From Mycobacterium sp. PSTR-4-N (GTDB lineage: Bacteria > Actinomycetota > Actinomycetes > Mycobacteriales > Mycobacteriaceae), in contig NZ_JAKRFN010000001.1 of NCBI RefSeq assembly GCF_022348085.1, positions 372,001-436,000 on the forward strand: DNA of 64,000 bases, written 5' to 3'. Numbering within the stretch: the first letter of the stretch is position 1; every line of letters begins with the position of its first letter. The position numbers and the translations under genes are program-made. Under the pieces are notes generated by a model that had not been told where the DNA came from, ran no database searches, and was given only the letters and a program-made list of their open reading frames with translations. Of the stretch, positions 35,568 to 44,164 are shown piece after piece.

Positions 35568-37562
35568 GTGTCTGTCGGGTGCAGTCGTTCCGGTTCGACG
35601 TCATCACATCGTTCGACGATGACAGCAGTCGCCGTGATCGCGATTTCGGTGTTGCTGCTCGCGCTCGCCGGACCCCTGCCCGCGGCCCAAGCAGACCCAC
35701 TTGATGCGCCGCCCGGCGCGGGACCTGAGGTTGCTCTCCCGTGGCCCGGCATCGGATTGCCGAAGTCGGTGACGATCACGGGAGCCAACACGACACAAAG
35801 CGTCACAGTCCCGGTGCCCTCGGGTTTCGGCGCCACCCGGCTGCGCGGGCTAATCCATGCACCGGTCGACGCGACCGCGGGCTTCGTCGAAATCGACGAC
35901 AGTGCAGGCACTGTCCTCGGCACGATCCCGCTGCCGGCGGTGGCGCCGGATCAGGTCGTGGTGCCGTTCGACATCGACATCTCCACCGCGGCAGTCAACG
36001 GCAACGCGATGGGACTGTCGTTCACGGTGCGGGAGCCGCCGCTGTCGATGGATGAGCGGTGCGGGCTGGGTCAGCAGGTGATGTTGAGCGATCTGGTGGC
36101 GGTGTTCACCGGGACAGAGCCCGCGCCCACGACCGTCGCCTCGTTCTTTCCGCCCGTGCTGCAACGGCTCACGATCTACGCCCCCATCGACGCCAACGAT
36201 GCCGAGAAGCAGGCGGTGTTGACGCTCGCCTCGGCGGTCGCCCGGATCTATCAACCGCAGGTGCCGGCGATCACGGTGGTCAGCCAACCGCGCGGGGCGA
36301 CTCCCCCGGCCGCACCGCGGTTCGAACGCGCCGTGGTCGTCGAGAACGGCGACGCGGCAATGGCCGTCGTCAACCCCGACCGGGCCAACGTCTTCCTGAA
36401 GGTCACCGGCCGCGGCAATCAGCTCAGCGATCAGGTGTCGTTGGTGAGCAACCAGCTGCAGTCGCTGGCGCAGGTGCCTGCCGCGCGGGTGGATCAGGCC
36501 GGCTCCTCCGGCGCTCCCGCATCCGATGAGATGACATTCCAGCAGCTGGGCATCAGCGGTGAGGCGTCGGTGTTGCGGACGGCGCAGTTCAGTACGGGGG
36601 TGGACCGGTCGGCCTTCGGTGGCCGGATCTCGGGGATGTCGGTGCACCTGCTGGCCACCCACACCCCGGTGTCTGCCACCGATTCGGCGAGTGTGACGGT
36701 CAGCGTGGGCGGGCAGGCGGTGTACACGGCGCCGCTGCGCGATACCGGCCGGGTGGATGCCACGTTCACGGTGCCGGCCGAATTCCTGCGTCAGCGCATC
36801 GTTTTCGACGTCGACCTGACATTCAGCCCGCGGCAGCTGTGCAGTCCGACGATCGCGCCGGTGACGTTCCAACTGGATCCGCGTTCGACGATCACTGTGC
36901 AGCGCGGTGGTGACGCGGCGGGCGGCTTCGCGGCGGTGCCGGCCGAATTCGCCCCGGAATTCCTTGTCGCGCTGGACGGCAGCAACCCGAATCAACTGGA
37001 TTACGCCACCCGGATCGTCGCGGACATCGCGCAGCGGACCGGTACGCCGTTGCAGCCCCGCGTGGTCGACGTCAAGGCAGCGGCGGGCGCCACGACGGGC
37101 GCGCTGATCGTGGCGAACAACGCCACCCTCGAACCGACCTCGCTGCGGCCGCCAGTCACCGGCAAGAGCGCGGACACCCAGGTCGATCTGCGCGATCCCT
37201 TACGTGCCGACATCGCCAACGGGCTGGGCTCGATCCAGGTGTTCGCCGACGCGCCCCGGAACCGCACGGTCGTGCTGGTCACCACGAGTGGCGCCTGGTC
37301 GCTGGTCAATCCGCTGTTCGGCTACATCGACCAACTGCCCGACGGATGGTCGTCGCTCAATGGTGACGTGCTGGCCGCCGGCGCGGCGGGCACCGTAGCC
37401 GAACTCACCATCGGACCGGGCGACATTGATTCGCCTCCTGCCGACGGTGACGCGGTGCCGACGGCGCTCTGGATTGCGTTGGGCTGCGCTGCCGTCGCGG
37501 TGGCGCTCGTCGCCGCGCTCGTCTGGCGGCGCCGGGGGGCCGCCAGAGCGTCGTCGGCATAG
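35568..37562 (+). CDS. BcsB-like secreted/membrane-anchored exopolysaccharide protein
   Basis: Encodes 664 residues from the GTG at 35568 (GGGAG six bases upstream); an ATG 17 codons later is an alternative. A signal peptide (up to about residue 44, ALAGPLPAAQADP) leads into repeated beta-rich domains resembling the periplasmic BcsB protein of cellulose synthase, and one C-terminal membrane helix (about 635-656) with a basic end. No BcsA-type GT2 synthase is in the window. It probably guides the polymer at the outer face. The family assignment is moderate. Confidence 0.65.
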   Translation: MSVGCSRSGSTSSHRSTMTAVAVIAISVLLLALAGPLPAAQADPLDAPPGAGPEVALPWPGIGLPKSVTITGANTTQSVTVPVPSGFGATRLRGLIHAPVDATAGFVEIDDSAGTVLGTIPLPAVAPDQVVVPFDIDISTAAVNGNAMGLSFTVREPPLSMDERCGLGQQVMLSDLVAVFTGTEPAPTTVASFFPPVLQRLTIYAPIDANDAEKQAVLTLASAVARIYQPQVPAITVVSQPRGATPPAAPRFERAVVVENGDAAMAVVNPDRANVFLKVTGRGNQLSDQVSLVSNQLQSLAQVPAARVDQAGSSGAPASDEMTFQQLGISGEASVLRTAQFSTGVDRSAFGGRISGMSVHLLATHTPVSATDSASVTVSVGGQAVYTAPLRDTGRVDATFTVPAEFLRQRIVFDVDLTFSPRQLCSPTIAPVTFQLDPRSTITVQRGGDAAGGFAAVPAEFAPEFLVALDGSNPNQLDYATRIVADIAQRTGTPLQPRVVDVKAAAGATTGALIVANNATLEPTSLRPPVTGKSADTQVDLRDPLRADIANGLGSIQVFADAPRNRTVVLVTTSGAWSLVNPLFGYIDQLPDGWSSLNGDVLAAGAAGTVAELTIGPGDIDSPPADGDAVPTALWIALGCAAVAVALVAALVWRRRGAARASSA

Positions 37563-37572
37563 CCTGGAAGGC

Positions 37573-37941
37573 ATGCCCGGTCGACACCGTCCTGCCCGCA
37601 CCCATACCGTGGCGCTGGTGGTCGGCGGCACGATGGGTGCACTAGTGCGGTATGCGACGGCCATTGCATGGCCGCAACCCAAGCAGTTATGGGTCTCCAC
37701 CGCGGTCACGGCAGCGGTCGCGTTCGCGGTGGCCGGCTTCATCGTCGCAAGCGGTGCAATGTCGACGGTGCGCGCAGCACTTTTCGGAATGTGCGCCAGC
37801 GCAGCAAGTCTCAGCGCTTGGTCCCTGCTGACCATCAGCCAGCCGCCGAGGCTTTCGCTCGCTTTTCTCATCGGGGTGCCGGCCGCAGCCCTCGCCGGCC
37901 TGCTGTGCGGACTGCTGGCCGCGCGGGTGGCGACCCGATGA
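37573..37941 (+). CDS. CrcB-like small membrane protein 1
   Basis: Encodes 122 residues with four membrane segments. The N-terminus (VALVVGGTMGALVRYA) resembles the GG-x-x-GA-x-x-RY start of fluoride channel CrcB, and GMCASAASLSAWSLL aligns with the GfcGgfTTFST segment. However the conserved Asn and the TTFST pore Thr/Phe residues are not kept, so it may not move fluoride. It is directly followed by a second copy (ATGA overlap), as in two-gene CrcB pairs. Start: ATG after GGAAGG. Confidence 0.6.
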   Translation: MPGRHRPARTHTVALVVGGTMGALVRYATAIAWPQPKQLWVSTAVTAAVAFAVAGFIVASGAMSTVRAALFGMCASAASLSAWSLLTISQPPRLSLAFLIGVPAAALAGLLCGLLAARVATR

Positions 37942-38309
37942 CGTGGGTGCTGGTCGCGCTCGGCGGCGCGATCGGATCGACGATCGGCGCGCTGCTGCTG
38001 CGCCGGCCATCGTCGACGCGGTTGGTGACGGCGACGGCGGTCGTGTGCGGGCTGGCCGGAATGCTGTCGACACAACGTGTTTCACCGGGCGTAACGGCTG
38101 TGCTGGGGTACGGCGTGCTGGGTTCGGCAGCAAGCATGGTGGCGTTCACGCTGGCGTCGCCGATGTGGGTGGGCGGTGATGCGCCTGTGCGCAGCACGGT
38201 GTCGGCCGGCAAGAAGGTGGGAGTGTATTGCGCGGTCGGGGTGACGTTCGCGCTCCTGGGTTATCTCGCGGTGCGCGGCGGCGCGACGCTGTACCGCAAG
38301 ATCGGTTAA
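37938..38309 (+). CDS. CrcB-like small membrane protein 2
   Basis: Encodes 123 residues with four membrane segments; the ATG overlaps the stop of the first copy. The start (VALGGAIGSTIGALLLRRP) and GVLGSAASMVAFTLA again align with CrcB, without the key pore residues. The pair may form a dual-topology heterodimer, but the channel role looks altered. Its stop overlaps the convergent DUF218 gene by 4 bases. Confidence 0.6.
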   Translation: MTWVLVALGGAIGSTIGALLLRRPSSTRLVTATAVVCGLAGMLSTQRVSPGVTAVLGYGVLGSAASMVAFTLASPMWVGGDAPVRSTVSAGKKVGVYCAVGVTFALLGYLAVRGGATLYRKIG

Positions 38310-38890
38310 TCGCAGGAGCCCTGCACTTCGGCTTTCACCCAGGCGGCGTACTGGTAGAGGAATGTGTACTGCCACTGGGCAACCGAGAACGGGTAGGTGC
38401 GGGGTACATCGCGCATGACCACGGTGCGGTTAGGCGGGGCGAAGCAGACGTCGAAGATCCGCCGCGCGCGGGGCAGATGGTACTGCCAGCTGATCACGAT
38501 CACCGAGCGCCAGCCGCGCTGCTCGGCGAGGGCGCGCGCCATCAGAGCCTCACCCCGGGTGGTGGCCGGCACCGGCGGGCGACAAATGACCTCAATTGTT
38601 GCCCTTCGCTGACAGGAACGTTTCATCACCGGGTCACGGGGTCCGTGAGGGTTAGATATCAGCACCGTGGGCGCGTAACCTTGGTTGGCGAGCTCGATTC
38701 CGTAAGCTTCGCGACCGTCGTGTTCGCCGCTTAGGACGACGATGGCGTCGACCTTCGTGAGCGAGTCGGGGCGGGCGTGCGCGAACCACAGGGTGCCGGA
38801 GGCGCCGTTAAGGAAGAGCGCCGCTATCAACGTATAGACGGCGGCCGGCAGCGGTCCGGCTCTAACACCAGACCGTCGCCTCTCCCCCAT
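38306..38890 (-). CDS. DUF218/YdcF-family protein
   Basis: Encodes 194 residues. A membrane or signal segment near 15-32 is followed by the DUF218 fold (DAIVVLSGEHDGREAYGIELA, and TRGEALMARALAEQRGW). Family members (SanA/ElyC/YdcF) are linked to envelope integrity and carrier lipid handling. It is separated by 40 bases from the PH-domain gene upstream. Confidence 0.8.
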   Translation of the reverse strand: MGERRRSGVRAGPLPAAVYTLIAALFLNGASGTLWFAHARPDSLTKVDAIVVLSGEHDGREAYGIELANQGYAPTVLISNPHGPRDPVMKRSCQRRATIEVICRPPVPATTRGEALMARALAEQRGWRSVIVISWQYHLPRARRIFDVCFAPPNRTVVMRDVPRTYPFSVAQWQYTFLYQYAAWVKAEVQGSCD

Positions 38891-38930
38891 GCGGTGAAGG
38901 GTATTGCAGAGATACGGGTCGCGCAGCGCC

Positions 38931-39449
38931 TCAGCTCGCAGACTCCTCCGAGCCAAGGGTGTCGAAAACCTCGTGGTAGAGAAGGGAGTGCACGCGCTCA
39001 ACCCGGGGAATGTCGTCGAACTCCAAGGGATCTTGTGACGCGGACTCGATGATGAGCGTGCCGGTGCGCAGGATGCGGTCGAGTAGGCCATGCTGGAATT
39101 CGACGCTGTTGATGCGGGCGAGCGGGATATCGATCCCCGAGCGAGTGATCAGACCGTAGCGGTACATCACCCGACGGTCGGTGATGACGAAGTGAGTAGT
39201 CCACCAGATGAGGAACGGCCAGATGGAAAGCCAGCCAACGAGGATGAGGCAGAGGGCGGCGATGACGAGGAAGACAATCCTCTTCGCAGGTAACTCCCAG
39301 ACGAGGGAGTTGACGTAGCCGGCAACGAACGCGGCCGCGGCACTCGCCAGAATAAGGACGAGCGCAGGCACGAAAAGACGCCCCCAGTGCGGATGGCGGT
39401 GCAGGACTACCTGTTCGCCTCTGCCCAGCACGTTCTCTGGATGGCCCAC
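38931..39449 (-). CDS. PH-domain membrane protein (Rv3278c-like)
   Basis: Encodes 172 residues from a GTG at 39449. Two membrane helices (about 24-45 and 58-82) precede a bacterial PH domain with RRVMYRYGLITRSGIDIPLARI. This is the orthologue type of M. tuberculosis Rv3278c, which there lies between gtrA and birA. Here it is at the right edge of cluster A, with cluster B following, and no birA between it and accD5. Confidence 0.88.
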   Translation of the reverse strand: MGHPENVLGRGEQVVLHRHPHWGRLFVPALVLILASAAAAFVAGYVNSLVWELPAKRIVFLVIAALCLILVGWLSIWPFLIWWTTHFVITDRRVMYRYGLITRSGIDIPLARINSVEFQHGLLDRILRTGTLIIESASQDPLEFDDIPRVERVHSLLYHEVFDTLGSEESAS

Positions 39450-39772
39450 GGAAGGACTGTACTAAGAAAGGCTCTTTCCTGCACTTGTGCCCCGGTTCGC
39501 GATAACTAAGTCTGTCAATTTAGCTAGCGCGGAGAGCCGTGAAGCCCTCATATACCGTTTCGAATGGCATCCTGCATGAACTGCGTACAGTGTCAAAATT
39601 CAGAAAAGCGAGCTCTCCGCGTATCCAGCGTCCGGGCCGAATACCGGCACACCACTAGCTATTCAATGGCTTGCAACAAGCCTTACCGCCGCTAGCATGT
39701 TGTCAACCTTCAGGCGGCGAACGCAGCCTGCGCCGCTGAGACCCGTTACGGGGCTGATGATAGGAGCACCCT
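39450..39772. other. Gene-poor gap at the junction of backbone and cluster B
   Basis: These 323 bases have no convincing gene and lower GC than the sequence to the left. It contains a 10-bp inverted repeat (39528-39537 with 39612-39621) and is the place where, in M. tuberculosis, birA would begin. It is probably the left boundary of the acquired block. Confidence 0.5.
39528..39621. repeat. 10-bp perfect inverted repeat at the cluster B boundary
   Basis: CGCGGAGAGC (39528-39537) and GCTCTCCGCG (39612-39621) are exact reverse complements separated by 74 bases. They lie between the PH-domain gene and the phosphatase gene. This could be a recombination scar or a regulatory stem. Confidence 0.4.
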
Positions 39773-39775
39773 CTG
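39762..39775 (+). promoter_or_regulatory. Ribosome binding site for a CTG start
   Basis: AGGAG at 39762-39766 stands six bases before a CTG at 39773, an ideal spacing. The in-frame TTG at 39782 is 15 bases away, which is long. The sequence from the CTG reads LHVLFVCTGNICRSP, the full conserved start of the phosphatase family, and an in-frame stop lies just upstream, so CTG is the best fit. Confidence 0.45.
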
Positions 39776-40282
39776 CACGTTTTGTTCGTCTGCACCGGCA
39801 ACATCTGTCGTTCACCAATTGCTGAGCGGCTTTCGACCTTCTATGCGCTGGAACGAAACATGTCCAGCTTCCGCGCGTCCAGCGCAGGCACACGCGCCCT
39901 CGTTGGGCATCCGATCCACCCCGAAGCGGCACACGCGCTCAAGCGCCGCGGCGCCGACCCGTCCGACTTCGAGGCCCGAAGGCTAACTACTCGTGGCGTC
40001 GCGTCTGCTGACTTGATACTCGGCATGACAAAAGCACACCGCGACGCAGTCCTTGAGCTTGCACCTCAGGCGCTTCGAAAATGTTTCACATTGGCCGAAG
40101 CATCAACCCTCGCCGTACGATTTGAGGCTGGCGACGTCACCACCCTCTCGGCTGTTCGGTCGCAGATAACGCTCACTGAGTTTCTCGACATCACAGATCC
40201 TATAGATCAAAGAGCAGAAATTTTCGAGATAGTCGCCGGGCAGATCGCGGAGTTGTTGCCGCCAATACTAGGCTTAGGCTAG
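39773..40282 (+). CDS. Low-molecular-weight protein tyrosine phosphatase (Wzb-like)
   Basis: Encodes about 169 residues from a proposed CTG start. The active-site loop CTGNICRS (Cys, then Arg six residues on) is complete near the N-terminus; a DPSDF segment follows, and the acid Asp-Pro of the loop appears to be represented by the later LDITDPIDQ stretch. In EPS systems such enzymes remove phosphate from the Tyr tail of the BY-kinase; the partner here is encoded at 53838-55337. If the TTG at 39782 is the start, the protein is 166 residues. Confidence 0.85.
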   Translation: MHVLFVCTGNICRSPIAERLSTFYALERNMSSFRASSAGTRALVGHPIHPEAAHALKRRGADPSDFEARRLTTRGVASADLILGMTKAHRDAVLELAPQALRKCFTLAEASTLAVRFEAGDVTTLSAVRSQITLTEFLDITDPIDQRAEIFEIVAGQIAELLPPILGLG

Positions 40283-40300
40283 CAAAAGCCAGCATCAAGT

Positions 40301-40471
40301 ATGCCCCGGATTAGCGTGAGTCGGGATCAGCAATTTATGGAGGCCTACTATTACGGCTACCCTCCGCGGCAAGCCTGCGGCCCGCACCAGCACACAGGCT
40401 ACGGTCGCATCTCCCGACATGTGAGACGGTTCATGTATCCACGTCGCAAATGTGGCGGGTATGTTCTCTGA
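40301..40471 (+). CDS. Possible Tyr-rich 56-residue peptide
   Basis: A short frame starts 18 bases after the phosphatase stop and reads MPRISVSRDQQFMEAYYYGY and so on, with six Tyr in 56 residues. There is no good ribosome binding site. Tyr-rich tails are the targets of BY-kinases and their phosphatases, so the position is suggestive, but the frame could be chance. Confidence 0.2.
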   Translation: MPRISVSRDQQFMEAYYYGYPPRQACGPHQHTGYGRISRHVRRFMYPRRKCGGYVL

Positions 40472-40494
40472 ATACGGTCCACCCGTCGGGCGAA

Positions 40495-41619
40495 TCAGGC
40501 TCCCCCAAGAACTGACTCCATCGCAGGTCGCCAATTGTCTGACGTGTAGCGTTCACAAAACGTTAATCGCCCCGCGTCTCCCATTCTCGCCCGAAGATCT
40601 GGATCGGAGGCCAGGACTGTAATGCAGTGGGCAATCGCAATCGGGTCTCTTATACCGGTTATGAAACCTGTCCGCCCGTGCGACACCATTGTTGAAATGC
40701 CGCGCCAGTCGGTCGCGACTACGGGGAGACCGAACTCCATTGCTTCAAGAACCACGAGCGGCTGATTCTCCGCTTCGTAATGCGAGGGAAAACAAAAAAT
40801 GTCAGAATTACAGAACGCCTCCCATTTCAAGTCTCCGGTCAGTACGCCCGCTAGGTCAATCTCATTTTCTAAGTTTCGGGTACCGATGAAATCTCGACAA
40901 TCGCGTTCGAAGTCGGCCGACTTAAAGCGACCCACGATGCGCAGTGCAAACTTAACTCCCGAAGCTCTCAGTATCTCACACGCTTCAAGAAGAACCATAA
41001 CTCCTTTACTCTCACTAACTGCGCCTACAAACAGCAATCGGATCGCATCCGAATCGGACGGACTTCGAAAGCGCGGACTGTACCGAATGCCGTCATCTGG
41101 GAGTCCGTTCGGCACGATCGCCACACTCTTTGCGTTGACTGCGATCCCGTCGGGCGGACTCTTCTCGGTGAGCTGGATTAATACGTTCGGCCTCGAATAT
41201 GCGGCACGAGCAAGCCACCGGATTGGTATCTTGGTCCGCTCTGCGACTTCGGCGAACCCGCCCGCGTGACAATGAAAAACCACCCTACGGAATAGCGGCC
41301 GACATAGTAAGAGGATGAAAATATCTCGTAGCACAGCAGTGGCCGTCGTCCCCCCAGGGGGATAGTAGAGCGTTTCGCACCGAGCCCGGAACTGAAAGCG
41401 CCAAATCTTTATCACGAGAAGCGGCAAACGGGGCAGCTTCCTCCACTGGAAGCGTCCGACATCTTCACTATCGCGAGAGAAATCCATACGAATCAGGTGA
41501 AGTCGGACTTTCTCGAATTCGGCGTCAACCAGCGCTTGGACCGCAACAGCTTGACCATGCCACGGCGGAGGCGTCTGACCGACCACCAGGACTTCGTTAG
41601 CTACAGAGCGCAATCTCAT
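40495..41619 (-). CDS. GT4-type glycosyltransferase
   Basis: Encodes 374 residues from the ATG at 41619. GT-B features: VVGQTPPPWHGQAV near the N-terminus, LLFVGAVSESKGVMVLLEA at the start of the donor domain, and CFPSHYEAENQPLVVLEAMEFGLPVV as the GT4 signature. Codon use is more AT-rich than the flanking backbone. It should add one sugar of the cluster B repeat unit. Confidence 0.85.
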   Translation of the reverse strand: MRLRSVANEVLVVGQTPPPWHGQAVAVQALVDAEFEKVRLHLIRMDFSRDSEDVGRFQWRKLPRLPLLVIKIWRFQFRARCETLYYPPGGTTATAVLRDIFILLLCRPLFRRVVFHCHAGGFAEVAERTKIPIRWLARAAYSRPNVLIQLTEKSPPDGIAVNAKSVAIVPNGLPDDGIRYSPRFRSPSDSDAIRLLFVGAVSESKGVMVLLEACEILRASGVKFALRIVGRFKSADFERDCRDFIGTRNLENEIDLAGVLTGDLKWEAFCNSDIFCFPSHYEAENQPLVVLEAMEFGLPVVATDWRGISTMVSHGRTGFITGIRDPIAIAHCITVLASDPDLRARMGDAGRLTFCERYTSDNWRPAMESVLGGA

Positions 41620-42478
41620 ATTGCACCAATCATGGAATATCGAGGTGGTAAAGCAGAAGATTGCAAGTACGTTACGTACACACGCGACGACAGTAATACG
41701 CTTGTACCCCACGATCTTAGACGCGCGCGATTTGTTCCGCATGGATGCACAGATAATTTATTCGAAATCCGCGGATTTTCCAGAGCACAATCCGTCTGCG
41801 TCCACATTTCGTCCGCGAGATGGCAAAGCCCCCTTCATGACCATGTCGTGCGATCACCTGTACTTGTTACTGCCGCTCCACAGTATCAGTTCCTACCCGA
41901 ACTTCAGGATCGGAATCGAGCGACGGATCAGCGGAGAATGTCAGATTGGCGCCGCAATGCGGTCCGCCCCGAGATCTCCATCGCGATGAGAGCGCGCTTG
42001 GCCGAGCACCTGCGGCTCCGTACGGGCTCCATTCGCCGCCCGCAAGATCCTAAATCGTTTCGGCGAAAGAGTTCGACACAAGGTGAGGATTCACGCAGTG
42101 TCGAAAACAAACAGAAACGCAATTTCATTATTGAGTTCCGGAGAAGCGCAACGCTTGGCCATATCTGTCTTGCCAAAGCTCGGCCTATGGACAAAGCGAC
42201 AGCGCACCCTGAACCGTGTCGTAGGGGCAATCGCTAATTATCTGACGCGACTAACGGTGATCGAAGGTGCCCACGCAGTGCCGCGCGTCTACACTTTCGG
42301 GATGGGGCGGTGGGTCGTTTGCAGCATGCGCCACCCCGAAGCCAGCCAAACAGCGAGCGTGGTCGTTCTCACCTCTGGTTGCGCTATTGACCTGCCCGTG
42401 GTTGCTAATAGCTCTGATATTCACCCCCAACACTGCGACCATCGGCCGCCACTATTTGAACTGAAAGAAAGATGAGCT
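41620..42478. other. Long stretch without a recognisable gene
   Basis: These 859 bases carry only frames that do not resemble known proteins. The best is a plus-strand frame from 41621 to 41989 (122 residues, with a stretch DHLYLLLPLHSISSYPNF), followed by another at 42083-42475; both lack a good ribosome binding site and similarity to any family I know. The block could be the decayed remains of one EPS gene. Confidence 0.4.
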
Positions 42479-43723
42479 GTGGTGTTGAGAACTGTTACGC
42501 GCGGGGTGCAACGTCTAGGCGGCTTTGCGGTTAACGTAGTCCTCCTCGCGGCTGCATCGCTAGTTTTGATGCCCGCGACGATCAGCGCGGCAGGCCTCAC
42601 AACTTGGGGATCAGTTGTTCTTGGACAAACGCTGGCTAGCCTCGCGGCAATAATCGTCGACCTCGGGTACGACGTCAATGGCCCAGGCGCCGTGGCCACA
42701 AGATCCCTACAAGAGGGCGTAAGGTACTTTTTCTTCGCTCAACGGGCACGCTTGGTCATTGGAGTCCCGTGCCTCTTGGTGATGACTAGCGCAATGTTTG
42801 TCATTCCAAACCCCGATCCGATCGCGGGCATACTAGGAAGTGCGCAAATCGCCATCGCGGCGTTCAGCGCCCGCTTCTTTTACGTCGGGCGGGCCGCACC
42901 GCGCTGGTATCTGTTCGCCGAAATCACGCCTCGCGTCATTTCGCAGTTCGTTGCAGCGCTCGCGCTCGTGTCAGGGGCCCCCTTGCTACTCGGCTTAGCG
43001 CTTCCTGGCCTGGGCGCTGTCCTGGGGGTTGCTATCTCGATGGTCACAATGCGGAGAGCATGTGACAACCGGGAGCTGAGCGAAACGACACGAGACACAA
43101 GTTACCGCGAAGAGTTCCGTATGCAGTTTGCCGCTGTAATCTCGTCGCTGATAAATGGAGGGCGGTACGCGCTCCCAGTGATCATGTGCACTGCAATAGC
43201 GCCAGGCATCGTGGGTCATTATGGTGTGTTCGACCGGCTCGGCCGGCAAGCCACAGCAGCGCTGACCCCGGTGACAGCGACTTTTCAAGGTTGGGTGCCG
43301 CGCCGAATGTCCGCAGACGCGACCCTTAAGCCCGCCTTTATAGCCATGTCGGCCGCAATCGGCTGTGGCGCTGTAGTTGCCCTTGCATTCATTGCAGTGG
43401 GTTCGCCATTGACAGTCTGGCTGTCAGCGGGAGACTTGAGGCCGACCATGACCGAAGTGACACTTTTCGGGATATCGATAGCGCTGGGCATGATTGTGCA
43501 AGTCATCAATCTGGCCTGCTTGGTGCCCCTCGCGGGAATCAAATCTGTTGTGCTCACAAATGTGATCGGGTTGGTGGCGTTAGCTACAGCGCTGCCGCTG
43601 TTGTTATCGGCTCAGCAATCCGTCGAACTCGTCCTGGAGGCCATTCTAATCGGGTACGGCTGTCAGCTGGCTGGGGAGTTGTACGTGATGCGGCGACGCA
43701 CTGTCCAACAACAGAGGGTCTGA
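42479..43723 (+). CDS. Polysaccharide flippase-like membrane protein (Wzx type)
   Basis: Encodes 414 residues from a GTG at 42479 (another GTG is the next codon). It has about twelve membrane helices with the spacing of Wzx-type flippases and a basic patch RRMSADATLKP. It would flip lipid-linked repeat units of cluster B to the outer face of the membrane. Confidence 0.8.
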   Translation: MVLRTVTRGVQRLGGFAVNVVLLAAASLVLMPATISAAGLTTWGSVVLGQTLASLAAIIVDLGYDVNGPGAVATRSLQEGVRYFFFAQRARLVIGVPCLLVMTSAMFVIPNPDPIAGILGSAQIAIAAFSARFFYVGRAAPRWYLFAEITPRVISQFVAALALVSGAPLLLGLALPGLGAVLGVAISMVTMRRACDNRELSETTRDTSYREEFRMQFAAVISSLINGGRYALPVIMCTAIAPGIVGHYGVFDRLGRQATAALTPVTATFQGWVPRRMSADATLKPAFIAMSAAIGCGAVVALAFIAVGSPLTVWLSAGDLRPTMTEVTLFGISIALGMIVQVINLACLVPLAGIKSVVLTNVIGLVALATALPLLLSAQQSVELVLEAILIGYGCQLAGELYVMRRRTVQQQRV

Positions 43724-44164
43724 GACGGGTGAGATGGCGATCACGAATTTCACCGATTGATCAACCGCCACATGTTCCCGTAGGCACCGGTCCGATTCTT
43801 AAGGACTTAGTCCCTTCATAAAGGGCTGCATAGCCTACCGGCACGACAAATTGACATTCAGAGGCAAATCGCACAAACCGCTCCGTCGCAATGCCTCATT
43901 TTGTTGGCGCCATCTTGCAAATTGTCGCGAGCGCGCGCTCTCCTGCAAACGGTCCTACGACCAAGACGCGCACGACCGTAGGGCATATGGCATTACGCTC
44001 GTATCAGACCGACTTCTAAAAGGTTAGGGATCCGCCTGTGCAGCACCGAGCCGCAGAAGCGCATCACACATCACACAGTTTCGCCGAACGTGTAACATCC
44101 GCGCAAACCCGGCAGGGTACTGCTGCATTTTACGTAAACGCCGAAATGAAGACTGGCAGGCGAC
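43724..44164. other. Gene-poor spacer between flippase and methyltransferase
   Basis: No frame here resembles a protein, and neither strand has a good ribosome binding site. The two flanking genes converge, so a terminator is expected, but I see no strong hairpin with a T-run. A short near-palindrome AAGGACTTAGTCCCTT (43801-43816) is present. Confidence 0.35.

Noticed and set aside
41497..42237. 246-codon plus-strand frame
   Set aside because: Arginine-rich and unlike any protein; its first part overlaps the glycosyltransferase gene on the opposite strand, so it is probably a shadow.
43801..43816. Palindrome resembling a DosR (dormancy regulator) box
   Set aside because: The inner part GGACTTAGTCC is one base shorter than the spacing of the known box (GGACTWWAGTCC), and it lies between convergent genes, so it cannot drive either.
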